DNA from: JALZKA01 sp963754045 | Lineage (GTDB): Bacteria > Actinomycetota > Thermoleophilia > Solirubrobacterales > 70-9 | Reading direction: 5' to 3' | DNA: 64,000 nucleotides | Assembly: GCA_963754045.1 (NCBI GenBank) | Contig: CAVWEN010000002.1 | Span: 434,001 to 498,000, forward strand | In this document: positions 47,410 to 55,401 of the stretch, piece after piece | Position numbering within the stretch: the stretch's first letter is position 1 | Layout of the letters: each line of letters begins with the position of its first letter | Notes under the pieces: model-generated | Databases searched by the model: none | Told to the model about the DNA's origin: nothing | What the model saw: only the letters and a program-made list of their open reading frames with translations | Program-made: the position numbers and the translations under genes

Positions 47410-50400
47410 TTGAGCATGGCCTCGAAAGCGACCTCGAAAACAGACCCCCTGGTGCGCTTCTCGCAGCCCGTGCGACGCTGGTTCGAGGCCTCCTTCGAGG
47501 CTCCCACCCCTGCCCAGGACGACGGCTGGCCGGCGATCGCATCCGGCGCCAACACCCTGATCTGCGCCCCAACCGGCTCAGGCAAGACGCTCACGGCCTT
47601 CCTCTGGGGTATCGACGCCCTCGCACGGGAGCCGGAGGAGCTCGGCAAGGGCATCAAGATCGTCTACGTCTCGCCCCTGAAGGCGCTCTCGTACGACGTC
47701 GACCGCAACCTCCGCGCCCCCCTGAAGGGCGTTGGCGCGCCCATCTCGGTCGGCCTGCGCACCGGCGACACGCCGCAGCGCGACCGCCAGGCGATGTTGC
47801 GAAAGCCGCCAGACATCCTGATCACCACGCCCGAGTCGCTGTATCTGATGATGAGCTCACGAGCGCGCAACATCCTGATGCGCACCGAGGCCGTGATCGT
47901 GGACGAGATCCACGCCGTGGCACAGACGAAGCGGGGCGCTCATCTCGCGCTCACCCTGGAGCGGCTCGAGCACCTCGTCCGCACCCACGAGGACGGGCGG
48001 GGGGAGGGCGCGACGGTTCAGCGCATCGGCCTCTCGGCCACGCAACGCCCGCTCGAACGGGTCGCGAGCTTCCTCGTCGGACCCAAGCGCGAGTGCGAGA
48101 TCGTCGACGCCGGCGTTCGCAAGAAGCTCGACCTCGAGATCGTCGTGCCGGTCGAGGACATGACCGACCCGGACGCATCGGTCGAGCAGCGCAAGGACGG
48201 CGGCGACTCGGGCATTCCCGGCCCGGGGGACGCCAACTTCGACGCCGCGCCGACATCGCGTTCGATCTGGCCCGCGATCTATCCGGAGCTGCTCAAGCTA
48301 GTGCAGACGCACACCTCCACGATCCTGTTCGTCAACGCCCGCCGCGCGGCCGAGCGGTTGGCAAAGCGTCTGAACGAGCTTGCCAACGAGGGACTCGACG
48401 AGAGCGCCCCGCCCGTCGAGATCGCGCGCGCCCACCACGGCTCACTCGCGCACGAGGAGCGGCTGGTGATCGAGGAGATGCTCAAGTCGGGGCAGCTGCC
48501 CTGCCTGGTCGCGACCTCTTCGCTCGAGCTGGGGATCGACATGGGCGCCGTGGATCTGGTGATCCAAGTCGAGTCGCCAAAGTCGGTCACGCGCGGTCTG
48601 CAGCGGGTCGGGCGCGCCGGCCACGGACTGGGCCAGGTCTCGAAGGGCCGCATCTTCCCGAAGTTTCGCGCCGACCTCCTCGAGTGCGCCGTGGTCGTCA
48701 AGCGGATGCGCGCAGGCGAGATCGAGGAAACCGTGATCCCGCGCAACCCGCTCGACGTGGTCGCGCAGCACATCGTCTCGATGGTCGCTGACGAGGAGTG
48801 GGATCTCGATGAGCTCGAGCGGGTGATAACCGGCGCTGAGCCCTTCCACGAGCTCGGGCGCGAGCAGCTCGAGAACGTCCTCGACATGCTCGACGGCCGC
48901 TATCCGTCGGAGAAGTTCGCAGAGCTACGCCCGCGCGTCGCCTGGAACCGTTCGGAGGGGACGGTTCGCGGGCGCAAGGGCGCTCGCCAGCTGGCGGTGA
49001 CCAACGCCGGCACCATTCCTGACCGCGGTCTCTACGGTGTGCACCTCCCGGACGGCCGGAGGGTCGGCGAGCTCGACGAGGAGATGGTCTACGAGGCGCG
49101 GGCGGGCCAGACGTTCCTGCTTGGCGCCACGACCTGGCGAATCGAGGAGATCACGCGCGACCGCGTGATCGTCACACCCGCGCCGGGCACCCCGGGGGCG
49201 GTGCCGTTCTGGCGCGGGGACGGCATCGGCCGCCCGGCCGAGCTGGGCCGGGCGATCGGGGAGTTCGCCCGCGAGGCGGTGACCTCCGACGCGGCCACGC
49301 TCGCCCGCGACTACGACCTCGACAAGCTCGCCGCAGCGAATCTGCTCGCCTACCTGCAAGAGCAGCAGGCCGCGACCCGTGTCGTGCCCTCGGACCGGTC
49401 GATCGTCGTCGAGAAGTTTCGCGACGAGATCGGGGACTGGCGAGTGTGCGTGCTCTCCCCTTACGGCGGCCGGGTGCACGCTGCGTGGGGCCTGGCGCTC
49501 GCCGCGAAGATCCGCCGCGAGCACGACCTCGAGGCCGACGCGATCTGGTCCGACGACGGCATCGTCGTCCATCTGCCCGACGCGGACGAGGCGCCCGATG
49601 GCTCACTGGTGCTCTTGGAGGCCGACGAGGTCGAGGAGCTGGTCGTGGGCGAGCTCGGCGGTTCGGCGCTCTTCGGCGCTCGCTTTCGCGAGAACGCGGC
49701 GCGATCGCTGCTGTTGCCACGCGCCTATCCCGGGAAGCGAACGCCGCTCTGGCAGCAACGCCTAAAGGCGCAGTCTCTGCTGGAGGTGGCCAAGGACTTC
49801 CCCCGCTTCCCCGTGATCCTGGAGACGTACCGCGAGTGCCTGCGCGACGTGCTCGACCTTCCGGCCCTCCAGGAGATCTTGCGCGACCTCGGTTCCCGCA
49901 AGATCTCACTGGTCGAGGTGGAGACCCAGACCGCGTCCCCGTTCGCGTCGTCGCTGCTCTTCGACTACGTCGCCACCTACATGTACGAGGGCGACACTCC
50001 CAACGCCGAGCGGCGGGCGGCGGCACTCGCTCTCGACCGTGACCTGTTGCGCGAGCTACTTGGTCAGGAGGAGCTGCGTGAGCTGATCGACCCAGCTGCG
50101 CTCGAGCAGGTGGAGCTCTCGCTCCAGCACCTCTTCGACGACGCCCGCGCCCGCGACCGCGATGCGCTCCAGCAGGTACTGCGCCGTCTCGGTGACTTGA
50201 CCGAGTCCGAGTGCGAGGCCCGCGTGGCGGACGGACTCTCGGCGGCCTCGATGTTGCCCAAGCTGGAGAGGGAGCGCCGGGCTGCGCGTGTCCGCCTCGC
50301 GGGGGAGGAGCGCTGGATCGCGGCCGAGGACGCGGGGCTCTACCGCGATGCGCTCGGCGTGCCGCCGCCGCCCGGGTTGCCCGACTCGTTCGGTGAGCCG

Positions 50401-51873
50401 GTGGACGACGCGATGCTCGCGCTCGTTCGGCGCTATGCACGCACCCACGGCCCCTTCCCGACTGCGCGCATCGCTGGGCGCTACGGGGTGGACCCCACGC
50501 CCGCGCTGCGCGAGCTCGAGCGCGACGGCGACCTGGTCCGCGGTGAGTTGCTGCCGGGCGGCAGCGAGCGAGAATGGTGCGACGCCGAGGTGTTACGTCG
50601 CCTCCGCCGCGCCTCACTCGCCCAGCTTCGGCAGGAGGCCGAAGCGGTAGATCCAGCAGACCTCGCCCGGTTCTTGGTGAGCTGGCAGAACGTGGACGCG
50701 CATCGGCCTGCCGGTGCAGGGCCGGACCGCCTGCGGGAGGCGTTGGTACCCCTGCAGGGAGTCGCGCTCACCCCCGAGGTCTGGGAGCGGGACGTGCTGC
50801 CGCGCAGGCTCGGCGCCTACAACTCCGCCTGGCTCGACCAGCTCACCACCGGTGGTGAGATCGTGTGGATCGGTGCCGGACCCGTGGGGCGCTCGGGACG
50901 CATCGCCCTCTACTTCCGCGAGGACGTGCGCGTCGCCGGCCCGCCTCCCGCGAACGCGAAGCTCGAGCGGCCCGAGGGCGAGATCCACGAGCTCATTCGC
51001 GCGCGGCTTGCCGAGGCACCCTCCTTCTGGATTGATCTCGTTACCGAACTCGAGGCATCGCCCGACGAGCTCCACGAGGCGCTGTGGGACCTCGCCTGGG
51101 CCGGGGAGGCGACCAACGACGCGTTCGCCCCGTTGCGCGCTCGCCGTTTGACGGCCGTGCAGAGACAACAGCGCGGCCAGCGCCGCTTCTCGGCTCGTCG
51201 GCCAGGCTCGACTGGCACGGTTCAGGGTCGCTGGTCGCTGACCGAGAACCTGTTCCGAAGCGCACCCTCGCAGGGACCACGGATGCGAGCCCAGGCGGAG
51301 CTAATGCTCGAGCGCTACGGCATCGTTACCCGTGAGACGGTGCTGGCGGAGGGCGTGCCCGGCGGCTTCTCGGCGCTCTACGGCGAGCTGTCGAACCTCG
51401 AGATGCTTGGCACCGCCAGCCGCGGCTACTTCGTCGAGGGGATGGGCGGCGCACAGTTCGCGCTGGCGGGAGCAGTCGAGCGGCTTCGCAGTCTGCCTCA
51501 CCCCGATGGGGAGTACAGGCTGCTCGCCACCACCGACCCGGCGAACCCCTACGGCGCATCGCTGGCGTGGCCGAAGCGTGGCGAGGGTCGCCGGCCGGCT
51601 CGCACCGCAGGCGCCTACGTGCTCCTGCGCGACGGGGTGCCGGTGCTCTATGTCGAGCGCGGTGGCCGCGGGATCGTGCGGTTGATCGACCTCGAGGGTC
51701 CGGAGCTCGCGGCGGCGGTCACCCAGCTCGCCGAGGCCGCGAGCGCCGGGGTGCTGCCGAAGCTGTCGATCGAGAGGGTGGACAGCGAGCCCGTGATCGG
51801 CTCTCAATTCGAGTCCGTGCTGATCGAGGCGGGGTTCGCGCGGCAACCTCGCCGCTTGGTTGCCTCGGCCTAG
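47410..51873 (+). CDS. lhr: Lhr-type ATP-dependent DNA helicase
   Basis: A 1487-residue superfamily-2 helicase: FEAPTPAQDDGWPAI, motif I CAPTGSGKTLTAF, motif Ib TTPESLYLMM, motif II VDEIHAVAQTKRGAH, motif III GLSATQRPL, LVATSSLELGIDMGAVDLVIQVESP and motif VI QRVGRAGHGLG, then the long Lhr C-terminal region. This is the full-length actinobacterial Lhr, a 3'-5' translocase linked to DNA repair. TTG 47410 fits the -10; ATG 47416 is possible. A short ORF and a Nei-type glycosylase follow, the same order as in mycobacteria. Confidence 0.95.
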   Translation: MSMASKATSKTDPLVRFSQPVRRWFEASFEAPTPAQDDGWPAIASGANTLICAPTGSGKTLTAFLWGIDALAREPEELGKGIKIVYVSPLKALSYDVDRNLRAPLKGVGAPISVGLRTGDTPQRDRQAMLRKPPDILITTPESLYLMMSSRARNILMRTEAVIVDEIHAVAQTKRGAHLALTLERLEHLVRTHEDGRGEGATVQRIGLSATQRPLERVASFLVGPKRECEIVDAGVRKKLDLEIVVPVEDMTDPDASVEQRKDGGDSGIPGPGDANFDAAPTSRSIWPAIYPELLKLVQTHTSTILFVNARRAAERLAKRLNELANEGLDESAPPVEIARAHHGSLAHEERLVIEEMLKSGQLPCLVATSSLELGIDMGAVDLVIQVESPKSVTRGLQRVGRAGHGLGQVSKGRIFPKFRADLLECAVVVKRMRAGEIEETVIPRNPLDVVAQHIVSMVADEEWDLDELERVITGAEPFHELGREQLENVLDMLDGRYPSEKFAELRPRVAWNRSEGTVRGRKGARQLAVTNAGTIPDRGLYGVHLPDGRRVGELDEEMVYEARAGQTFLLGATTWRIEEITRDRVIVTPAPGTPGAVPFWRGDGIGRPAELGRAIGEFAREAVTSDAATLARDYDLDKLAAANLLAYLQEQQAATRVVPSDRSIVVEKFRDEIGDWRVCVLSPYGGRVHAAWGLALAAKIRREHDLEADAIWSDDGIVVHLPDADEAPDGSLVLLEADEVEELVVGELGGSALFGARFRENAARSLLLPRAYPGKRTPLWQQRLKAQSLLEVAKDFPRFPVILETYRECLRDVLDLPALQEILRDLGSRKISLVEVETQTASPFASSLLFDYVATYMYEGDTPNAERRAAALALDRDLLRELLGQEELRELIDPAALEQVELSLQHLFDDARARDRDALQQVLRRLGDLTESECEARVADGLSAASMLPKLERERRAARVRLAGEERWIAAEDAGLYRDALGVPPPPGLPDSFGEPVDDAMLALVRRYARTHGPFPTARIAGRYGVDPTPALRELERDGDLVRGELLPGGSEREWCDAEVLRRLRRASLAQLRQEAEAVDPADLARFLVSWQNVDAHRPAGAGPDRLREALVPLQGVALTPEVWERDVLPRRLGAYNSAWLDQLTTGGEIVWIGAGPVGRSGRIALYFREDVRVAGPPPANAKLERPEGEIHELIRARLAEAPSFWIDLVTELEASPDELHEALWDLAWAGEATNDAFAPLRARRLTAVQRQQRGQRRFSARRPGSTGTVQGRWSLTENLFRSAPSQGPRMRAQAELMLERYGIVTRETVLAEGVPGGFSALYGELSNLEMLGTASRGYFVEGMGGAQFALAGAVERLRSLPHPDGEYRLLATTDPANPYGASLAWPKRGEGRRPARTAGAYVLLRDGVPVLYVERGGRGIVRLIDLEGPELAAAVTQLAEAASAGVLPKLSIERVDSEPVIGSQFESVLIEAGFARQPRRLVASA

Positions 51874-51875
51874 CG

Positions 51876-51938
51876 ATGAGCGACGCGGGGCGCGAAACCG
51901 ACCTTGCTCCCGTGGTAGCGGTCTGTCCCGGTGCCTGA
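51876..51938 (+). CDS. Short upstream ORF (leader peptide-like) before nei
   Basis: Encodes MSDAGRETDLAPVVAVCPGA. It starts 2 nt after the lhr stop, and its TGA falls inside the first codons of nei, an overlap of 8 bases. Nearest relative is the copy at 19949, with synonymous codon differences that suggest selection on the peptide. Confidence 0.55.
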   Translation: MSDAGRETDLAPVVAVCPGA

Positions 51939-52695
51939 GGGCGACACGATTCATCGTGCGGCCCAGCGGCTCGACGCCGCGTTGACCGGCCGGGTGATGG
52001 AGGTCGCGGATGCGCCCAGCTCCCGCTCTCCGTTGCACCTGCGCGCAAGGGAGCTGAAGGGTGCCACGCTTGAGAAGGTCGAGGCCCGAGGCAAGCACCT
52101 GCTCGTGTACTTCTCGACCGGCCAGGTCGTCCACAGCCACCTGGGGATGAACGGTCGCTGGCGCATTACCGGGGATGGTCGCCTGCCCGCGGGAAAGCCG
52201 TGGCTGTTGCTTGCCGGAGGCGGTGGAGTCGCGGCGCAGTCGGGTGGCAAGATCCTGCGCTTGGTGAGCGCCACCAAGGCTCGCAACGATCCAGGCCTAC
52301 GCACCCTCGGCCCCGACCCGCTCGCGCCGGACTTCGATGTCGAGGCGGCCGCGCGCAGGCTGCGCGAGAGGGGCGCAGGCCGTGAGCTCGGCGAGGCCCT
52401 CCTCGACCAGGGGATTCTCGCCGGTGTCGGCAACGCAATCCGAAACGAGGCGTGTTACGTCACCGGCCTGAGCCCGTGGAAGCGCATCGACGCGCTCGAC
52501 CCAGAACGCCTCGAAGCGGTGGTCGGGGCTACGGAGGACATCATGCGCGAATCGATGCAAAAGGGCCGGCGTCCGCGAAGCATCTATCGGGCCGACCGGC
52601 GCGGTGGCTGTCCGCGCTGCGGCGGCCGGGTCAGCGTGCGAGGGCAGGGCGACGACAACCGCACCGCCTACTGGTGCCCCAGCTGCCAACCGTAG
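51931..52695 (+). CDS. nei: Endonuclease VIII/Fpg-family DNA glycosylase
   Basis: A 254-residue H2TH glycosylase. The N-terminal MPEGDTIHRAA supplies the catalytic Pro and Glu and marks the Nei branch. Lys in RGKHLLVYF, the H2TH region ALLDQGILAGVGNAIRNEACY and a four-Cys zinc finger (CPRCGG and CPSC) with Arg between are present. Removes oxidised bases and nicks the strand. GTG 51931 is required to place Pro at position 2. It lies in an operon with lhr. Confidence 0.93.
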   Translation: MPEGDTIHRAAQRLDAALTGRVMEVADAPSSRSPLHLRARELKGATLEKVEARGKHLLVYFSTGQVVHSHLGMNGRWRITGDGRLPAGKPWLLLAGGGGVAAQSGGKILRLVSATKARNDPGLRTLGPDPLAPDFDVEAAARRLRERGAGRELGEALLDQGILAGVGNAIRNEACYVTGLSPWKRIDALDPERLEAVVGATEDIMRESMQKGRRPRSIYRADRRGGCPRCGGRVSVRGQGDDNRTAYWCPSCQP

Positions 52696-52716
52696 AGCGG
52701 TCGCCGCCGTAAGGGG

Positions 52717-52722
52717 TAGATT
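52717..52722 (+). promoter_or_regulatory. Putative -10 (TAGATT) of the Crp/Fnr gene
   Basis: Lies 18 nt before the ATG; AGGAGGG at 52731-52737 is a strong Shine-Dalgarno, so this gene would have a short normal leader. Confidence 0.4.
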
Positions 52723-52740
52723 CCCGTTCCAGGAGGGACG

Positions 52741-53433
52741 ATGGCCGGAACCGCACAAGACACGCTCGATCTGCTGCCCAAGGTGCCGCTCTTCGCAGAG
52801 CTCTTGCCCGAGGAGCTGGCGAAGGTTGCAACCGTTGCGATCCCGCGCTCGTTTCCCAAGGGCGTCCGCGTGTTCCACGAGGGCGACCTCTCAGATGCCT
52901 GCTACATCGTCCGCACCGGCGATCTGCGGGTAACGCGGGAGCACTCGGACGGACGCGCGATCGCGTTGACCACGCTCGGCGTCGGAGATTTTTTCGGCGA
53001 GCTGGCGATGCTGGACGGTGGTGCGCGGTCGGCCAGCGTCGAGACGCTGAGCGATTCCGAGCTGCTCGCCCTCCCCGCCAGCGACATGCGCCGGGTTATC
53101 GCGGACCACGGCGATATCGCCGCGAAGTTGATCGCCGCCCTGACCCGGCGCTTGCGGGAGACGAACGAGCGGGTCTCGCGCCAGTCCTTCCAGACGGTTC
53201 CCAGCCGGGTCGCCGGAGTGCTCGCCCAGCTCACCGCTGAGGAAGCGCTTCCCGAGGACCGCGAGGGGATCACGATCCGCATGACCCAGGCCGACCTCGC
53301 GCAGCTGGCCGGCACCTCACGGGAGAGCGTCAGCCGGTTCTTGGCGACGCTCGAGCGGGCGGGTGTGGTCGCCGTTGGCCGCGGCCGCGTGACGATCGTC
53401 GAACCGCGGCGCCTGCGCGCCTACATCTTCTGA
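52741..53433 (+). CDS. Crp/Fnr-family transcriptional regulator
   Basis: A 230-residue regulator with a cyclic-nucleotide-binding domain (FPKGVRVFHEGDLSDACYIVRTGDLRV, FFGELAMLDGGARSASVETLSDS, with the Arg-Ser of cAMP binders). A dimer helix and a winged helix follow, with recognition helix QADLAQLAGTSRESVSRFLATLERAG. It could bind cAMP. No Fnr-type Cys cluster is present. Target genes unknown. It has one of the best ribosome-binding sites in the window. Confidence 0.92.
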   Translation: MAGTAQDTLDLLPKVPLFAELLPEELAKVATVAIPRSFPKGVRVFHEGDLSDACYIVRTGDLRVTREHSDGRAIALTTLGVGDFFGELAMLDGGARSASVETLSDSELLALPASDMRRVIADHGDIAAKLIAALTRRLRETNERVSRQSFQTVPSRVAGVLAQLTAEEALPEDREGITIRMTQADLAQLAGTSRESVSRFLATLERAGVVAVGRGRVTIVEPRRLRAYIF

Positions 53434-53468
53434 TCGGCCCGTGAGGAGACGAACGTGCTCCCGGCCGA

Positions 53469-53474
53469 TAGGGT
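53469..53474 (+). promoter_or_regulatory. Putative -10 (TAGGGT) of the ASCH gene
   Basis: Ends 9 nt before ATG 53484. It overlaps the 3' arm of a 7-bp inverted repeat, ATCGGCC (53433-53439) with GGCCGAT (53463-53469). Confidence 0.35.
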
Positions 53475-53483
53475 GGGCGCGCG

Positions 53484-53885
53484 ATGACCGGATTGCTCGT
53501 TCTCAACTTCTTCTCGCCCGCTTTTGTCGACCAGCTGAAGCGCGGTCGCAAGACGGCCACGATCCGTCTCGGCGACAAGTCGCGCAAGTATCAGCGCGGG
53601 CAGGTCGTCTGGATCACGGTTGGCTACCAGCACTCGCCGCGGGAGAAGATCTTCGCTGCCGTGATCGACGACGTCGAGGTCAAGCGCGTCCGCGACCTCT
53701 CGCCACGCGACATCGAGCACGACAATCCGGAGTTCCGCCGGATCGAGGACGAAATCTCCTTCCTCGAGCAGATCTACCGCCGCGACGTGAGCATGGACGA
53801 CACCATCACGATCGTTCGCTTCTCACAGATCATCGAGCCCGCCCAGGCCCAGCTCGGTAACGGCGGCACCCCGCACCGCAACTAG
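53484..53885 (+). CDS. ASCH-domain protein
   Basis: A 133-residue beta-barrel protein with the ASCH pattern: LVLNFFSPAFVDQLKRGRKTATIRLGDK, a central QVVWITVGYQHSPREKIFAAVIDDVEVKRVRDLS and a C-terminal strand TITIVRFSQI. ASCH domains are related to PUA folds and thought to bind RNA or modified bases. Its stop shares a base with the following GTG (TAGTG). Role unknown. Confidence 0.78.
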   Translation: MTGLLVLNFFSPAFVDQLKRGRKTATIRLGDKSRKYQRGQVVWITVGYQHSPREKIFAAVIDDVEVKRVRDLSPRDIEHDNPEFRRIEDEISFLEQIYRRDVSMDDTITIVRFSQIIEPAQAQLGNGGTPHRN

Positions 53886-54361
53886 TGCCAAGCTATCGCT
53901 TCCTCACCACCTGGGTGTTGGAGGCCGAGCGCGAGCGGGTCTGGGACGCGATCTACGACTCGGAGGAGTGGCCGCAGTGGTGGCGTGGCGTCACCCGCGC
54001 CGACCGGACTGCCGATGGTGACGAACACGGCATCGGGCAGCGTGGCGCGTACGAGTGGCGTGCCAAGCTCCCCTACACCGTGCGCTTCGAGATCGTGTCG
54101 ACCGTCGTCGAGCGCCCGCACCTGCTCGCCGGCGATGCGTCGGGCGAGCTCGCCGGAACGGGCACCTGGCGCTTATTCGACGAGCCCGGACCGATCACCG
54201 CGGTGGTCTACGACTGGAACGTGCGTACCACGAAGCTCTGGATGAACCTGATCGCGCCCTTCGCCCGGCCCGTCTTCCGCTCGAACCACGACTGGGTGAT
54301 GCGAAACGGCGGCGAGTGCCTGGCCCGGCGCCTGGGCTGCCAGCTGCTCACGACCGACTAG
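53885..54361 (+). CDS. SRPBCC-family protein
   Basis: A 158-residue START-like protein: YRFLTTWVLEAERERVWDAIYDSEEWPQWWRGV, an antiparallel sheet through TVRFEIVSTVVERPHLL and GTGTWRLFDEPGPITAVVYDW, and a C-terminal helix. Similar proteins are annotated as polyketide cyclases or dehydrases. Unlike the copy at 3747 it has a large Trp-rich N-terminal loop. Its TAG overlaps the clpP stop region by 4 bases (convergent). Confidence 0.82.
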   Translation: MPSYRFLTTWVLEAERERVWDAIYDSEEWPQWWRGVTRADRTADGDEHGIGQRGAYEWRAKLPYTVRFEIVSTVVERPHLLAGDASGELAGTGTWRLFDEPGPITAVVYDWNVRTTKLWMNLIAPFARPVFRSNHDWVMRNGGECLARRLGCQLLTTD

Positions 54362-54939
54362 CGCGAGTCGATGATCCCGTCGATCAGCCCGTACTCGACG
54401 GCCTGCTCGGCGGTGAAGAAACGGTCGCGCTCCATGTCCTCGTGCACCTGGTCGAAGCTCTTGCCGGTGTGCTTGGCGTAGATCTCGTCGACGCGACGGC
54501 GTAGCTCGAGGGTCTCGCGGGCGTGGATCTCGATATCGGTTGACTGGCCCTGGAACCCGCCAGAGGGCTGGTGGATCAGGATCCGCGAGTTGCGCAGCGC
54601 CATTCGCTTGCCGCTCGCACCGCCGGTGAGCAGCAGCGAGCCCATCGACATCGCCACGCCGTAGCAGATGGTTTGGACCTTGGGCTTGACGAAGCGCATG
54701 GCGTCGTAGATCGCGAGGCCCGAATAGATGACGCCGCCCGGAGAGTTGATGTAGAGCGAGATCTCCTTGTCGGGATCCTCGGACTCGAGGTGAATGAGCT
54801 GAGCCACGATCAGGTTCGAGATCTCATCGTCCACCGGTTGCCCGAGGAAGATGATCCGCTCCGCTAGGAGGCGAGAGTAGATGTCGTATGAGCGCTCACC
54901 GCGAGCCGACTGCTCGACGACCATCGGAACCATTGGCAT
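54358..54939 (-). CDS. clpP: ATP-dependent Clp protease proteolytic subunit
   Basis: A 193-residue serine protease subunit: RSYDIYSRLLAERIIFLGQPVDD, LYINSPGGVIYSGLAIYDAM, the catalytic Ser in GVAMSMGSLLLTGG near residue 96 and His in RILIHQPSGG near 121. ATG 54939 is chosen because AGGAGG lies 10 nt upstream and the propeptide is then of normal length. Actinobacteria usually carry two clpP genes; only one is in this window. It diverges from groES. Confidence 0.94.
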   Translation of the reverse strand: MPMVPMVVEQSARGERSYDIYSRLLAERIIFLGQPVDDEISNLIVAQLIHLESEDPDKEISLYINSPGGVIYSGLAIYDAMRFVKPKVQTICYGVAMSMGSLLLTGGASGKRMALRNSRILIHQPSGGFQGQSTDIEIHARETLELRRRVDEIYAKHTGKSFDQVHEDMERDRFFTAEQAVEYGLIDGIIDSR

Positions 54940-54960
54940 CTCTTCTATTCCTCCTGGTTT

Positions 54961-54983
54961 ATCTAAGCCGCCTCGACTTAGAT
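54961..54983. promoter_or_regulatory. Inverted repeat ATCTAAG-N9-CTTAGAT upstream of clpP
   Basis: A perfect 7-bp inverted repeat with a 9-nt spacer, AT-rich against a GC-rich background. It lies just upstream of the clpP ribosome-binding site and just before the groES -35. The geometry resembles an operator (compare CIRCE, also N9), and it may control clpP. Confidence 0.5.
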
Positions 54984-54985
54984 CC

Positions 54986-55014
54986 TTGCCGGATACCGGC
55001 TTATTCACTACACT
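54986..55014 (+). promoter_or_regulatory. groESL promoter
   Basis: -35 TTGCCG (54986-54991), a 17-nt spacer and -10 TACACT (55009-55014). This is the clearest two-box promoter in the window; the start would fall about 55021, just before CIRCE. Confidence 0.7.
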
Positions 55015-55026
55015 CCGGTTCGCTCG

Positions 55027-55053
55027 CTGGCACTCTACCGATCAGAGTGCCAA
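55027..55053. promoter_or_regulatory. CIRCE operator (HrcA site) of groESL
   Basis: CTGGCACTC-N9-GAGTGCCAA, matching the CIRCE consensus TTAGCACTC-N9-GAGTGCTAA except for one T-A pair replaced by G-C and one outer base. It lies in the groES leader between promoter and ribosome-binding site, as expected for HrcA control. Confidence 0.85.
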
Positions 55054-55082
55054 GTTCCCAAACCTACGGAGGTACACACACG

Positions 55083-55373
55083 ATGAAACTCAAGCCCCTC
55101 GGCGATCGATTGATCGTCCAGGCGATCGAGGAAGAGGAGACGACGGCCAGCGGCCTCGTGCTGCCCGACACCGCGAAGGAGAAGCCGCAGCGCGGCAAGG
55201 TGCTCGCGGTCGGTGACGGCAGCTGGGACGAAGACGGCGAGAAGCGCATCCCGCTCGACGTCGCCGAAGGCGATGAGGTCCTCTACTCCAAGTACGGCGG
55301 CACCGAGCTGAAGGTCGACGGCGAGGACGTTCTCGTCCTCCGCGAGTCCGACGTTCTGGCCAAGGTCGTCTAA
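55083..55373 (+). CDS. groES: Co-chaperonin GroES
   Basis: A 96-residue co-chaperonin: MKLKPLGDRLIVQAIEEEE, the mobile loop TTASGLVLPDTAKEKPQRGKVLAVG and YSKYGGTELKVDGEDVLVLRESDVLA. GGAGGT precedes ATG 55083. The heptamer caps GroEL. groEL follows after 28 nt under the same promoter and CIRCE element. Confidence 0.97.
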   Translation: MKLKPLGDRLIVQAIEEEETTASGLVLPDTAKEKPQRGKVLAVGDGSWDEDGEKRIPLDVAEGDEVLYSKYGGTELKVDGEDVLVLRESDVLAKVV

Positions 55374-55401
55374 CCCACTTATCAACCGAAAGGACTAAGA
55401 C

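Noticed and set aside
49172..50617. A 481-codon minus-strand frame inside lhr
   Set aside because: Arg/Pro/Ala-rich antisense product typical of a GC-rich shadow; lhr is certain.
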